Shown: positions 22,821 through 35,028 of the stretch, in pieces
Numbering within the stretch: the first letter of the stretch is position 1
Layout of the letters: each line of letters begins with the position of its first letter
Assembly (NCBI GenBank): GCA_963556255.1
Contig: OY744615.1
Location: 10,534,115-10,598,114, forward strand
Direction of reading: 5' to 3'
DNA: 64,000 nt
From: Allolobophora icterica
Taxonomy: Eukaryota > Annelida > Clitellata > Crassiclitellata > Lumbricidae
Made by a program: the position numbers and the translations under genes
Notes under the pieces: model-generated
Told to the model about the DNA's origin: nothing
What the model saw: only the letters and a program-made list of their open reading frames with translations
Database searches by the model: none

Positions 22821-23954
22821 GGCATACTATCAGAAACTATACTACTTTGAAAGAACGTCGTCAGTTTTGGGGTGTTAACACTTCGAGATTTCACTTCACT
22901 TGTTCGCGCTTTGCAGCACATTTAAACAACCCACTGGCGTAGGCCTAGGCCTACTTGTGAGCACTCGACATTATTGAATGATTCAATGCTTTAAGTTGTA
23001 ATGACAGAAACTAGAGCAAAGTTGCCGTAGTTAGTTAGCTACGCGCAAGTCGGCACAACACGTAAACGAAATGATTATGTAACCACAGAGATAATTAAAA
23101 TATTTAGTCGACATTAGTAGGGCCTATTCAGGCTGAGTGCAAAGTAAGGTGACTTGTCGCCACATTTTCGCCAAAATTATTTTCTTTTTTTTACCAACAG
23201 TTAATTCAATTTGCATTTTGAGATGCAAAAAAACGACTCATATTTGGGGGCCCCTTAGTCGTCGGGGGCCCCGGAGCATGTGCTCCGTGTGCTCCAATGG
23301 TTAACCCGGGCCTGAGATATCCGTTATTATATTGTTTGATTAGAACAAATCCACTTGAATAACATACTAAGTGCAGAAGCGTGAAGTAGCTACAGCAACC
23401 GTTATAGTAGTGAGATTAGAATAAGACATGACATTTGTAATTTATAGTGTAATGTAATGTAATGTAAATCTTCGAAATTTCTCAGCGCCACACAAAAGCC
23501 ACGTCAGGGAGACCAGCTTATTCACCGGCGCTATACAATATCAAGTCCGCAATAGCCATGTCTGCCTTATCCATTCCGGTGCCAGGTCAGAGTCCGGGGA
23601 GGTCAAGCCGAGGAGACAGCAGGGTGCTACGGTGGTAATCGGTGATGATGGTGGCTGTGTGGTGGCGCAGAAATGGAATCAGGGTATGACAGCTTAAAGA
23701 GTTAAACAGCTTATAGTGGCATACAGGTACATGTAGCAACTTCATTGTGTGTTTGAGTATCTGCGTTAGAGTGATAATTTCATAAACTATTTGAGGAGAA
23801 ATTTAAGGAAAATGATTATAGCATAAACTATTTACAACATGAATAGTTCAAGGCGTTTCTCTGTGGATGAAAGACGTCTTATTATGCAACTTAATCTGGC
23901 CGGGGAAAAGTGCACCGTGATAGCCAGCTAGATAATGTGAATTATATAGCATTA

Positions 23955-24240
23955 GGCCCTATTATTATTATTATTATTATTATTACGAACATTTTTAACG
24001 CGCGCAAGTCACACAGAAATGCGAATCTGAGGCGCGGTTAGTTAGCCGCCACATGCAGAGCAGTTAGATTTCCATATGTTTGAAAGCGTGTGAGAAATAG
24101 TGAGTTTTAAGGCGTTTCTTGAAAGAGGAAGTAGAGGTCGAGCAGCGGATAAATACTGTGAATAAGCTGATTCCCGCTACTTCGCTCTTTGGGGCTCTGT
24201 AGAAACCTCGAGATTACGATTTCGATTACGATTACTGTAC
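23955..24240. mobile_element. Two abutting retroelement 3' ends
   Basis: The minus-strand end with (AAT)n tail (23961-24040) matches 16270-16430. The plus-strand end with 'cttcgctctttggggctctgtagaaacctcg' and (GATTAC)n (24155-24235) matches 60716-60790. The intervening 100 bp is unassigned. Confidence 0.5.
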
Positions 24241-24845
24241 TTCCGATGGCGTTCCTAAATACATTGCAAGATGCAAGAGGTAAACAATCCCAAGCAGCTG
24301 GTGCCCTAGCGTTTATGGACAGATTAATAGATGAAGACAGAGGAATCAACGCATTAGGCCTTCAGCGTTTATTGCTTAATGAACCTGCGTACTCATAAAC
24401 TCATTAATAGCCACATCAAGTGCACGCGCGTGCAGAGGTGGGAAGCGGCGCCGCCCGAATTCAACGTATGCTGAGATCGAGGTCACTGACATTGTCGTTA
24501 ACGCTGAAATCGCCCTGTACACCACTGTGTACACCGTCTACCCTAGCGCCTACGACAGACGCCGAACATCACTGTCTTCTTATAAGAATTCACCACACTC
24601 CTCTCCACTGCTGGCAGTATACCCCTCTACTCTTTCTTCATGGGCAAAATTACTGTCCTTCATCTCTCTTTTCAATCACTAGAGTATACTGTCCTAAAAA
24701 TATTTGAACTATACCTGAAGCTCACGCAAAAAATTCATGGTTCAATTGTCTCCTTCATGCTCTCAAATCATCTCGCAGTCGTCTGGAATGAGCATAGGCC
24801 TACAGACGTTCTGGTGATCTCGCTGTATTTAATTGACTTAAAACC

Positions 24846-25118
24846 TTGACTAATAGATACTACAGCCAACTTCTGTCATCCAAAAAACGCCTCTTCTCAT
24901 CTCTTGTTCACTCAATTCCATCCAATCCTAGAAATCTTTGGAAAACCATAAACAATGTTCGTCACCATGACTCCTCTCACCCCTCCCAAACTATGGCACA
25001 TGTATCCATTGCCGACTCCTTTGCATCATTCTTCACTGACAGTTTTCTCCCTCCATGTCTCACAACAGACTCTCCTATAAAAAAAATCAACCTCTATCAA
25101 CTCTGCCCCCCCCCTTAG
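24846..25118 (+). pseudogene. L2-like ORF2 segment upstream of the RT domain
   Basis: The frame contains 'YYSQLLSSKKRLFSSLVHSI' and 'NPRNLWKTINNVRHHDS', followed by an 'ADSFASFFTDSF' segment. This is the linker between endonuclease and RT in L2-type elements. It breaks off in a C-rich run, and neither endonuclease nor RT follows. Confidence 0.7.
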
Positions 25119-25284
25119 GCGACCACTACGACGCAAATTGAATGCAGTTTCACTAGAATGACTAGATCAGTTCGAAATTATTTGACGAACATTGCATGTA
25201 AGTATTAAGGTCTAGTTCTCTTAAATCAGCTGAATTTGGCTATTTATTCTTTGGAGAATGGACAAGTCCATACAATATTTTATG

Positions 25285-25287
<3 letters not shown>

Positions 25288-25334
<47 letters not shown>

Positions 25335-25434
25335 CATATATATATTTTCTGTATCTAGTTTCCGCCTGCTGCATATATGTTTGTTCACGAAACCTGTCGA
25401 TTCCATTAACAATCGATCATGTAGGCGCTCTACA

Positions 25435-25470
<36 letters not shown>
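25288..25470. repeat. Two (TA)n microsatellites
   Basis: (TA)n at 25291-25345 and 25437-25468, with unique sequence between. Confidence 0.95.
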
Positions 25471-25472
<2 letters not shown>

Positions 25473-25652
25473 TGTTCTGAATTAGCTTGTTCGCTATGTG
25501 GGAAGACTTTCCACTTTAAATGTTGCCCGACTGATGGGTAGACCCGGCATCGTGGTTGTGTGCATCTTGCACTACGGCCCTATTTCCTTTCAATCGTATA
25601 ATTGATAACAGTGCATTTGTTAGGTACGCTTCGTCGGCCATACGAATGCTAA

Positions 25653-25965
<313 letters not shown>

Positions 25966-26530
25966 CGACTCCTTCACTGAGTCTTAGGAGGATAAGCTCT
26001 CTTAAACTTCGACATTAGATAAAGCTTTTTCACTCGTATCATTCATTTCTTCTCTTTCTCGCTATTGTCTTCCTTACTTACTATCGACTCACTGTATAGA
26101 CTACATTGACTGAGGGATTCACGCTATCTGTACCTTGTCTGTGTCAGTTATCTATGTTATGATAATATCATAAACACTTGGCTTATCCTTCTATTTTTTC
26201 TTCATAGTGGCTTCGCTCTACCTCTCTTCTTTCCTCTTCACCTTCCTCCCTTCTATCCGCCCACTGGATTCACTAGACTTACTGAGAAATTCATACTAAC
26301 TGCACCCTATTAGTTGCTTGTGTCATGTATATTATGAACACTCAGTTTATCCTTGCAGTAGCTTCTGTTTGATTTAATTTATTTACCACGGAACTGTATT
26401 CATGTATTGCTTTTAGCCAGGACTCGATCTGAATTACTAGGCCTACCTCTAGATGAGACGCTACCATTGTAGTTGCATTGAACATGGATCGATTCGGTTC
26501 TACATATGTTTTTGATGACTACGTCATGTA
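25966..26530. other. No recognisable gene (25966-26530)
   Basis: Pyrimidine-rich DNA. A phrase 'gactgagg.attca..cta.ctg.acc..t.t' recurs at 26107 and 26279, suggesting an old tandem duplication. Confidence 0.4.
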
Positions 26531-28480
26531 ATGGGTCACTAGCTGTCCACGTCAACAAAGGGTTTTGGTCATATGACTGCTATATAGATGAGCTAATTAG
26601 TTTAATGCTAGATGAGACTCTTGTGCCATTAGATTTTTAAATAGGCTAGACGTGAACTTCAGCGGTATTGGATGATTGTGTCATGAGCTCGGTCTATAGC
26701 CAACCACCTTTAGAAAGATTTTGTCTCTGTAACTAATATACTGATACACTCATGATTTGATTCATTTATTGCAAGATGAGACTTCTTTACTATATGTTCA
26801 CTAGATAAGTTAGACCTGGACTACAGCTCATTCATTTATTGCTATTCATTCGTTACTATTTGTACTATTTCTTTACTTCTGTAGTCTGACTTGGAATACA
26901 GCTGTATTTTAATGACAATGTCACGTTCTCAGTTACTAGCTGTCCACCCTATAAAAAGGGTTTGTAAATGATATACCCATGATCTGGTTCGTTTATTGTA
27001 AGATGTGACTTCTGTACTATTTATGTAGCCTACTAAATAAGTTAGACTTGGACTACAGCTGTATTTTGATAACAGTGTCATGTACTCAGTCACTAGATGT
27101 CCATCTCTAAAAAAGGGTTTTGTTTTTGTTACTGATATACCCATGATCTGGTTCGTTTATTGTAAGATGTGACTTCTGTACTATTTTTGTACTAAATAAG
27201 TTGCACTTGGACTACAGCTATATTTTGATAACAGTGTCATGTACTCAATCACTAGATGTCCATCTCTAAAAAGGGTTTTGTCTTTGTAAATGATATACCC
27301 ATGATCTGGTTCGTTTATTCTGTACTATTTATGTACTAAACAAGTTAGACTTGGACTACAGCTGTATTTCGATAACAGTGTCATGTACTCAGTCACTAGA
27401 TGTCCATCTCTAAAAAGGGGTTTTGTCTTTGTAAGAGTATACCTACTGTCATATACATGATCTGATTCGTTTATTGTAAGGTGATACTGTACTTCTGTAC
27501 TATTTATGTAGTAAATACGTTAGACTTGGACTACAGCTGTATTTTGATAACAGTGTCATGTACTCAGTCACTAGATGTCCATCTCTAAAAAGGGTTTTGT
27601 TTTTGTTACTGATATACCCATGATCTGGTTCGTTTATTGTAAGATGTGACTTCTGTACTATTTTTGTACTAAATAAGTTGCACTTGGACTACAGCTATAT
27701 TTTGATAACAGTGTCATGTACTCAATCACTAGATGTCCATCTCTAAAAAGGGTTTTGTGTTTGTAAATGATATACCCATGATCTGGTTCGTTTATTCTGT
27801 ACTATTTATGTACTAAACAAGTTAGACTTGGACTACAGCTGTATTTCGATAACAGTGTCGTGTACTCAGTCACTAGATGTCCATCTCTAAAAAGGGTTTT
27901 GTCTTTGTAAGAGTATACCTACTGTCATATACATGATCTGATTCGTTTATTGTAAGTAGATACTGTACTTCTGTACTATTTATGTAGTAAATACGTTAGA
28001 CTTGGACTATGTGCTGTATTTTGATAACAGTTTCATGTACTCAGTCACTAGATGTCCATCTCTAAAAAGGGTTTTGTCTTTGTGACTGTCATACACATGA
28101 TTGGATTTGTTTATTGCAAAATAAGACTTCTGAAGTACTATTTATGTACTAAATAAGTTAGACCTGGACTACGGCTGTATTTTGATAACAGTATCATGTG
28201 TTCAGTCACTAGATGTTCATCACTAAAAAGGGTTTTGTCTTTGTAACTGTCATACACATGAGTTGTTTCATTTATTGCAAAATGAGACTTCTGTACTATT
28301 TAGTTACTAGACAAGTTAGACTTGGACTAGGTCTACAGCTGTATTTTGATGACAATCTCATATGCTCAATTACTAGCTGTCCATTTCTAAAAAGGTTTTG
28401 TCTTTGTGATTGTCATACACATGATTTGATTCGTTTATTGAAATATTAGACTTCTGTACTATTTGTTTTTACTAGATAAG
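26530..28480. repeat. Satellite of about 140-175-bp units with a 477-bp higher order
   Basis: About eleven units share 'agttagacttggactacagctgtattttgataacagtgtcatg'-type sequence (split) and 'agatgtccatctctaaaaaggg'. 'gttactgatata' at 27128 and 27605, and 'gtaagagtatacc' at 27431 and 27907, repeat at 476-477 bp, so three-unit blocks have been duplicated. The 71-codon minus frame at 26929 comes from the units. Confidence 0.9.
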
Positions 28481-28694
28481 ATAATATTTAGGGGTGGCCC
28501 TCGAGCTGTAAAGTTTAGAATATTAGGCCTATGATACTTCGTACAATGGGAAATGGTGTAATGCTTCATAATAAGTAATCGTCAGTAATGGTACTAGTTA
28601 ATGTATATTGTTTAACAGAATGTCTACTTTCTACCTGTATATTAATGTAAAAATTAACAACTAATGTTCAGAAATGTACTATCATTCTTTTCGC

Positions 28695-29045
28695 AAGCTC
28701 TCTATAAGCAAACTTCGTGGGGACAAACGTTTAATTAATGAATACAGACTGCATATTCTCACACACGCACACATTTGTCTCTATAAGCAAACCTTGTGGG
28801 GACAAACGTGTAATTAATGAATACAGCCTGCATATTCTCACACACGCACACATTTGTCTCCATAAGCAAACCTTGTGGGGACAAACGTGTAATTAATGAA
28901 TACAGCCTGCATATTCTCACACACGCACACATTTGTCTCCATAAGCAAACCTTGTGGGGACAAACGTTTTATCAAATGAATACAGCCTGTGCCTATTCTC
29001 ACACACATTTCTTCATAGGGCCTACACAATACTTGTGGAGACAAT
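28695..29045 (-). repeat. GTCCCCACA minisatellite, opposite orientation to 18290-19660
   Basis: Four units of about 78 bp with 'cacacatttgtctc.ataagcaaacc' and 'ttgtggggacaaacgt'. They are inverse complements of the 18.7-19.6 kb units. Related single units lie at 20905, 33245 and 40070. Confidence 0.9.
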
Positions 29046-29164
29046 ATTCAAGTTAATCAAAACAATAGTTTCTAGTAAATAAATGAAAAACGTCATGAGT
29101 ATTATAACAATTTCTTATAATAAGTATACTAATACTAAATTGGGGCACATCTATTTACACTAGG

Positions 29165-29930
29165 CTTGGCAATTATTCTTGGCTTGCCCAAGGTTTTGAA
29201 TTTGGTGCTGTCCCTGAGATTGTCCAGGCCACGGAGACCTTGGAAGCCTGGATGTCCTGAAACCGCCTGAGGCCCAACCCGAGCAAGACGCAGTTCATCT
29301 GGCTGGGTACGCGTCAGCAGCTTGAAAAATTAACCTTGAGGCTTTAGCTCTCAAGTTCCCTCTGGTCTCCTTTGCCTCCTCTGTTCGCGACCTTAGCGTT
29401 ATCCTGGAACAGGAACTCACGTTCGCCCGCCACATTAACACCTGTCGCGATTGCTACTACCAACTGCGCCAGCTTAGGGTGGTTTCTCGTTATTTGTCAC
29501 AGGGGGCTGCCTCTACCCTTGTACATGCTTTTGTAGTCACCCGTCTTGACTATTGTAGTGCCCTTTACGCTGGCCTCCCAGCTGTCCGGGTTGGGTGCCT
29601 AGATCGGGTCCTTCGAGTAGCTGCGCGCCTCATTGGCCGTATTCTTAAATTTGGCCAGGTGTCTGAGTTTTTGCGGGATGTCCTGCACTGGCTTCCATTC
29701 CCACTATGGATCACGTATAGGGTTTCTGCGCTTGTTAGGCGCTGCCTGGAGGGACTCGCGCCCCCATACTTGCAGGACTTTTGTCGCCCTACATCTGCTG
29801 TACAGCGGCGATCCAACCTTCAATCAGCTGACCAAGCTGTACTCATGATCCCTCACTCGCGTACCGCAATCATGCAGCGCCGCTCATTCTCTGTTGCTGG
29901 CCCTACGACCTGGAATGGGTTTCAATCTCG
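29165..29930 (+). pseudogene. L2-like reverse transcriptase, C-terminal half (subfamily B)
   Basis: The palm end and thumb are frameshifted (TKTQFIWLGTRQQL-like); an open stretch from 29479 reads ASTLVHAFVVTRLDYCSALY, then HWLPFPLWITYRVSALV and SRTAIMQRRSFSVAGPTTWN. It lacks its natural 3' end: at about 29928 it joins a different RT (next entry). Confidence 0.8.
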
Positions 29931-30052
29931 ACACTCAACAGTCATGCCGCTGCTAAGCGTGCAAGATAACATTTCTGCTGCAATGGAAGAAAACAGATAT
30001 TCGATACGAATATTGTTGGATTTAGCCTAAGCCTTCGATGCTATAGATCACT
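29928..30052 (+). pseudogene. N-terminal RT fragment of a second family, fused to the previous copy
   Basis: The frame continues 'FQSRHSTVMPLLSVQDNISA', then 'RYSIRILLDLA' and a stop where 'KAFDAIDH' would be expected. This is the RT motif-1/2 region of another LINE family. It reads in the same frame as the L2 fragment before it, giving a 183-codon chimeric frame. Confidence 0.65.
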
Positions 30053-31160
30053 AGAGTAATTGCCCATCAGTATGACGGAAACGTCTGTCTTTCTGGCTGC
30101 ACGTCTGTACGGCTATATGCCTCCTCCCTTCCTCCCGCCTCAGCTCTGTCCCGCCTTCACTCACTCCGTCTAACAATCTGTCTATCTGACCATCCGTCCC
30201 TGTGTCAGTTTGGCTGTGCGTCTGTACGTATCCGTCCGTTCCTCACTCACTAACTCACTCCGTCTGTCAATCTATATGTCTGTCTGACTGTGCGTCAGTA
30301 CGTCCTTCAGTTTCCCTTCCTCCCTGTATGCTGACACCTAGCGACTGCAAATGAATTTGAGAGCGTTACTCCATGACAGACGGACAGAATGGGACTATGG
30401 CATAGAGTAACAGTGTGTGTCATTAGAGTAATTAAAGGGTTTCATCTATAATTGAATTATGTGCCAAGTGTTTTTATTTTAAAGATACTACTGGAAATGT
30501 TAATCGACTCATTGTTAACTGAATATATACCAGTCATGATTTACTGCATCAATATTTGATGCTATATAAAATAAGCCAATGAAATTGTCCATGTTAACCT
30601 TTCAAACACTCATCAACATTTCCATTTACTAATGTGTAATAGTATATTAGCTGCTTCTTCAATTTATCGTTTTCTCCTTATATGTAAACCATTGTATGCA
30701 GATATCTAAGGTACATTTTCTGATATAATCAGCGATTTGTGACAGTAATAACATCGCTACACACGAGTTTGGTTGGTTAGAGTAACGTTACTCTAATGAC
30801 AATAGTGCTGTAGTATGGCAATTTGTTTGTCAAAGTCACCTATTTGGAAAATTAAGGAAATTTAGCGTAAACAGACACATTTCCTACATGACCAATTGAC
30901 TCACTTTCATCATACACAGTTTCAGTTACATTCAGTGACTTAAGGTACAAAACCCAAAAAATTAGCGAAATGGACAGTTGTGAAATTTTCACCAAGATCT
31001 CGTCTTTGCCTCCAAAGATCCTCGTCAGACTATGGCTTTGTTAGATTTTAATATGGACTACATCCCTGCATTTAAATGTTGTTGTGACTTAATTCTGTCC
31101 TGTAGTCTTAGGCCCTGGGTCAAATAGTTTTTGCAGCACAGCCTGTGTGCCACAGGCCTA
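30053..31160. other. No recognisable gene (30053-31160)
   Basis: 'ctagagtaattgcccatcag' at 30051 resembles 17880-17900. 30130-30320 is a degenerate (TCTG)n/(CCGT)n tract. The rest is AT-rich and unassigned. Confidence 0.45.
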
Positions 31161-31169
31161 CTCTAATTT

Positions 31170-31403
31170 CAGTGGCGGCGATCTTGTTTGACAGGTGGGG
31201 GGACACGGAATACCTTTTGAACTGATCTGGTCAAAAGTTCCTGATTTGGTCAAAAAAGAGGTACAAACATTTTTTTCGCGCGTTCTGTTGACCTGTTTTA
31301 GGGTTTCTTCAAAATTTGGGGGACAGATGTATGGTGTGTCCCCCAACATTCAAAGGTGAGGGGACTTGTCCCTCTCGACCCCCCCCCCAGATCGCCGCCC
31401 ATG
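31170..31403. mobile_element. hAT-type MITE, target duplication TCTAATTT
   Basis: The 234-bp element has ends CAGTGGCGGCGATCT and the inverse of CATGGGCGGCGATCT, flanked by TCTAATTT at 31162-31169 and 31404-31411. 'ggggggaca' motifs are inverted near the ends. It marks the left edge of the recognisable dispersed repeat copy B. Confidence 0.92.
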
Positions 31404-31411
31404 TCTAATTT

Positions 31412-32170
31412 AATTCAGTTTGATAATTTATAACATATTGTCGCTGCAATATATAATTGCAATTTAAGTTAAATACAAAATGTAATTTGTGCTTTTGAGA
31501 CAACGGAAAAGATAAGAATATTATACAGGCTATGAACATACAAAGAAATCAATTTGTGCAGTGTTCTGAAAAATGTAACAATTTCGGACTTTGTGAGGGC
31601 ACTCATCGTGAAAGCTTGAGCTTACACAGACAAGACTGGATTTCAGTTAAGAACTGTATAAATACCATCGTCCAGAAAGTTTATATTTGGGCCTCTCAAC
31701 TGGTCAGCCTGAGCTGTGTTTCATAAAGGAAGAACTATGTCTTGTCACACGCAAGAAACAAATCTTCTTTGAAAATGCCATTATGCCTATTTTGTCAGAG
31801 TAGGCTACCAATTATGTTTGGACAGCCGGCTTCACCAAATTCAAGGTTTGCGCGGCGCTGCAGAGAATGAACAGCGCCCTTTTATTCTTTTCAACTAATA
31901 GTGCTAGTACATTACAGTTACTGCCTTTCATAACATGACCCCGATTGTCTTCAGTCATTAGCGTTAGTCCCGGCCCTTCCTCCCCCATTCCTCCCTCACC
32001 GGTCGTCCGGCCGGCCGACTCTGTATGAAGTTTCTTGTTTTTGCAATAAGCCAATAGTAGCAGTTAAGGATCGACCGACGGATCGAACGACATAACAGAT
32101 ATCCGTAATGTTATTGTGTTATATAATATTATATTGTTTGATAAGAAAAATCCACTTATCCACAAATATA
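31412..32170. repeat. Dispersed repeat copy B (paralogue of 21090-23370)
   Basis: It aligns with copy A but lacks both insertions present there. It therefore preserves the empty sites for the 326-bp insert and the AGATATCC hAT element. No conserved coding frame. Confidence 0.8.
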
Positions 32171-32287
32171 ATAAACGGACCTTAATTTATCTATAAAGTT
32201 AATACTATGCACTTATAATCATTCTGAAATAATTGGCACAGTCCTATTATATCTATCTGTCTGTCTGTCCGTCCGACCGTCCGTCCC

Positions 32288-32409
<122 letters not shown>

Positions 32410-32685
32410 ATCATTTTGAAACCAGCGCCAGCCAGCACAGTAGTATTTAGTTTAAAATTGAAAATAATATATAGCCATGATTACATCAATGATCCTACAC
32501 CTACAGAAATGTTCTCTAGCGCATGACCTGCTTTGAAAATAGTACATCATACGTACACAAGAAAATAGTGTACTAAGTTAGATATGCTGCAGCTGTGGCA
32601 GCTGTCATTCGCCTGTTCATTCGACCCCATGGGTCGGAAGCTGTTTGCTGCCACAGCTTAACTCGGCCAACGGTCACTCTATTTC

Positions 32686-32803
<118 letters not shown>

Positions 32804-32961
32804 AGATAGATCTCTGATAATCTGGCTGACACACCTCAACAGGTTACAAGATAATAGCAAATAGCAAGAGAAAAAAATCGCCTATTGACGATTAACAAAT
32901 AGAATCCCACAAGTTAGGCGTCCCCGGTGAGTGGCACTCTGGGCTAGTCTCTCAGATGTTA

Positions 32962-33130
32962 GGGGGACGCGGTGGTGTAGTGGTGTGGGTCGTTGCCTTG
33001 TAACCGAAGGGTCGCAGGTTCGATTCCCACCTCAAGCCACTGCGTAGCGACCCAAGTGCTTCTGAATCGTTGCTTCGATCTTATCGACTGTCTACGAAAT
33101 ACGGCACTCTAATCTCCAGTATTTATTTAT
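32962..33130 (+). mobile_element. tRNA-derived SINE
   Basis: The head 'GGGGACGCGGTGGTGTAGTGG' (written across two pieces: 32963-32982) contains an A box-like TGGTGTAGTGG, and GGTTCGATTCC at 33018-33028 is a perfect B box. A 4-bp anticodon-like stem (CCTT/AAGG) is visible, but the end after 'acctcaagcca' does not pair fully as a tRNA acceptor. The body continues to 'ctaatctccagtatttattt'. Confidence 0.8.
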
Positions 33131-34349
33131 TATAGATGTCTTTAGAGCGAGCACTTGTCTGTTAGCGTAGGCCCTATGTATATACAAGATGCTTGTCCAC
33201 CCTTTGCCAGATTCCGGACTATCCTTATTCTCATATTACGTACACTTGTCTCCGTAGACTCTCTGTATGGAGACAAATGTTTTATCGATTAAATACAATT
33301 TGCATATTATAGGTTAAGTAAGTAAGTAAGTAATCTGTTATTAGCACGAGACAAACGCTCATACTTCACAACAACAATACAAAGATTGACGAAAGTAGCA
33401 AAATAGCACAATATCAGTAGAACAAAAACAGATGCAATATTATAAACAGTTTCATAATGTCTGATTATCTAAAGCTATGTGTATATCTGAAGCTATGATC
33501 TGTGGAACATAATCATTACTCGGGTCTACAACTGGAGAGACATTAGATCTCGGAACAAGCATTATGACTAACATTAACCCAGTTTTTATAGTTGTAAAAT
33601 ACGCGAATGATGAAGGATTTCTTATGAAGCAATGTACTAAAGTGTGGTAGTTCGAATGCATGCCTCCTTTTTCGCATGTTGAAGTTATGAAGGTGCTTTG
33701 CGATCAGTAATTGGTGAAGACGGTAATGGGGTGACTTGATGCTCTTAAAGAACTTAATTAACTTTTCTCACAAATCTTCCCCAACGTTAAAATGTCACCA
33801 TTCAGAAGGTTGCTGCGCCCAGCCCTGCGCAAAAACGAATAAATTCTTCCACACAATTCTATTCTGTTGGCAACAAGCCCCAAGATGGAAGAGCTTAAGT
33901 TAGTCGGGAGACTACAAAGGCTTGGGAAATGTTCGTTAGCTTGCTGGGAGGCATTCCATGAGATCGGAGGACTCTTAGAAGGTATAGGCGTTGTCTGCAT
34001 GCCTTCAAAATAGGCCTACACGTCACATGGTCTTCAAATTCTAAATTCTCTCGGAAAAGAACGTCCAGTAGTTTCACAATTTTAACTCTTTCAATATTGC
34101 TGATAGGGTCCGGAAGAGATAAAAGTCTTGAACTCGGTCTATGAAATACAATTTCTTTTGTGTTAGCAAGATTGCCATTTTGTTGCTGGAGGTCCAATCT
34201 TTAACCCTTCGTCGGGCGGGAAAAAAACTATACAAGTAAGGTCGTGGGGTCAATTTTGACCCCATAGTAATAATCATGTAATTCGAATAAAATAAGCACG
34301 TAGATTGCATGAGAAGGTGATTATTATCAGTTATATTCACTTAAATGTC

Positions 34350-34995
34350 ATTACTTGTTTCACGTCCTCATGACATGACGTCATCTGACGTCATGGTATG
34401 ATGTCATATCATGATTTCATGACTACACATACAAGCATACGCTTGTAATACTGTTCTTACACTAATATATAGTGCCATCAATACAATGAAGTGACACTGG
34501 AATGAACATAGACTACTATGAGCCTAGGAATGACATCTTGACATGACGTCAGATGACGTCATGGCATGACGTCACTTCGTTATGTCTTGACGCCACAAAC
34601 AAACAGGCTTAAATGCTATTCTTACACTAATGTATAGCACCATCAATACAATGATATGACACTATAATGAACATAGACTTCTAGAAACCTAGGAATGACA
34701 TCATGATACGACGTCTTCTGACGTCATGGCATGACGTCACGTCATGATTTCATGATGCCATGTACAAACTAATACCGTTCTTATATTAATGTTTAGCGCC
34801 AAGAATACAACAAAATGACACTATACTGGACACAGGAGACTGCTATGAGCCTAAAATGATATCATGATATGACGTCAGATGACGTCATGACATGACGTCA
34901 CGTCATGATGTCATGACGCCACATAAAAAACAGGCTTATAATACTAATGCATAGCGCCTTCGCTGCAATGAAATGACACTAGAATGAACATAGGA
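34350..34995. repeat. Tandem repeat of about 165 bp carrying TGACGTCA octamers
   Basis: Four units contain 'catgacgtca..tgacgtcatg.catgacgtca' followed by 'ttcttacactaat.ta.agcgcc..caatacaat'. I count ten exact TGACGTCA palindromes in the array. It lies between the transposase stop and the piggyBac 3' end. Confidence 0.9.
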
Positions 34996-35028
34996 GACTG
35001 CTAAGTGCCTAGGAAAGCATTTCAACGA

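Larger units (their letters stand above)
22078..23314. mobile_element. hAT-type element, target duplication AGATATCC
   Basis: The ends CAGGCCCGTGTTAAGG and the inverse of CAGGCCCGGGTTAACC flank a 1237-bp element. AGATATCC lies at 22070-22077 and 23315-23322. Subterminal 'ggggcccc' motifs are at both ends. The paralogous sequence near 32096-32106 reads through 'aacagatatccgta' without it. A retroelement 3' end is nested inside (22480-22820). No transposase was recognised. Confidence 0.93.
20990..23400. repeat. Dispersed repeat copy A (paralogue of 31412-32170)
   Basis: 21090-22077 plus 23315-23370 aligns with 31412-32170 ('tttgataatt..taacat..tgtc.ctgcaatat', 'cagccgg..tcaccaaattcaagg', 'taacagatatccgt'). 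This copy is interrupted by a 326-bp insert (21509-21834) and a hAT element (22078-23314). The portion 20990-21090 also matches 40080-40190. Short open frames inside are not conserved between the copies. Confidence 0.8.

Noticed and set aside
26929..27144. A 71-codon minus frame with TEYMTLL as a second tyrosine-motif exon array.
   Set aside because: It lies in a 140-175-bp satellite with frame-breaking differences among units and no consistent donor site.
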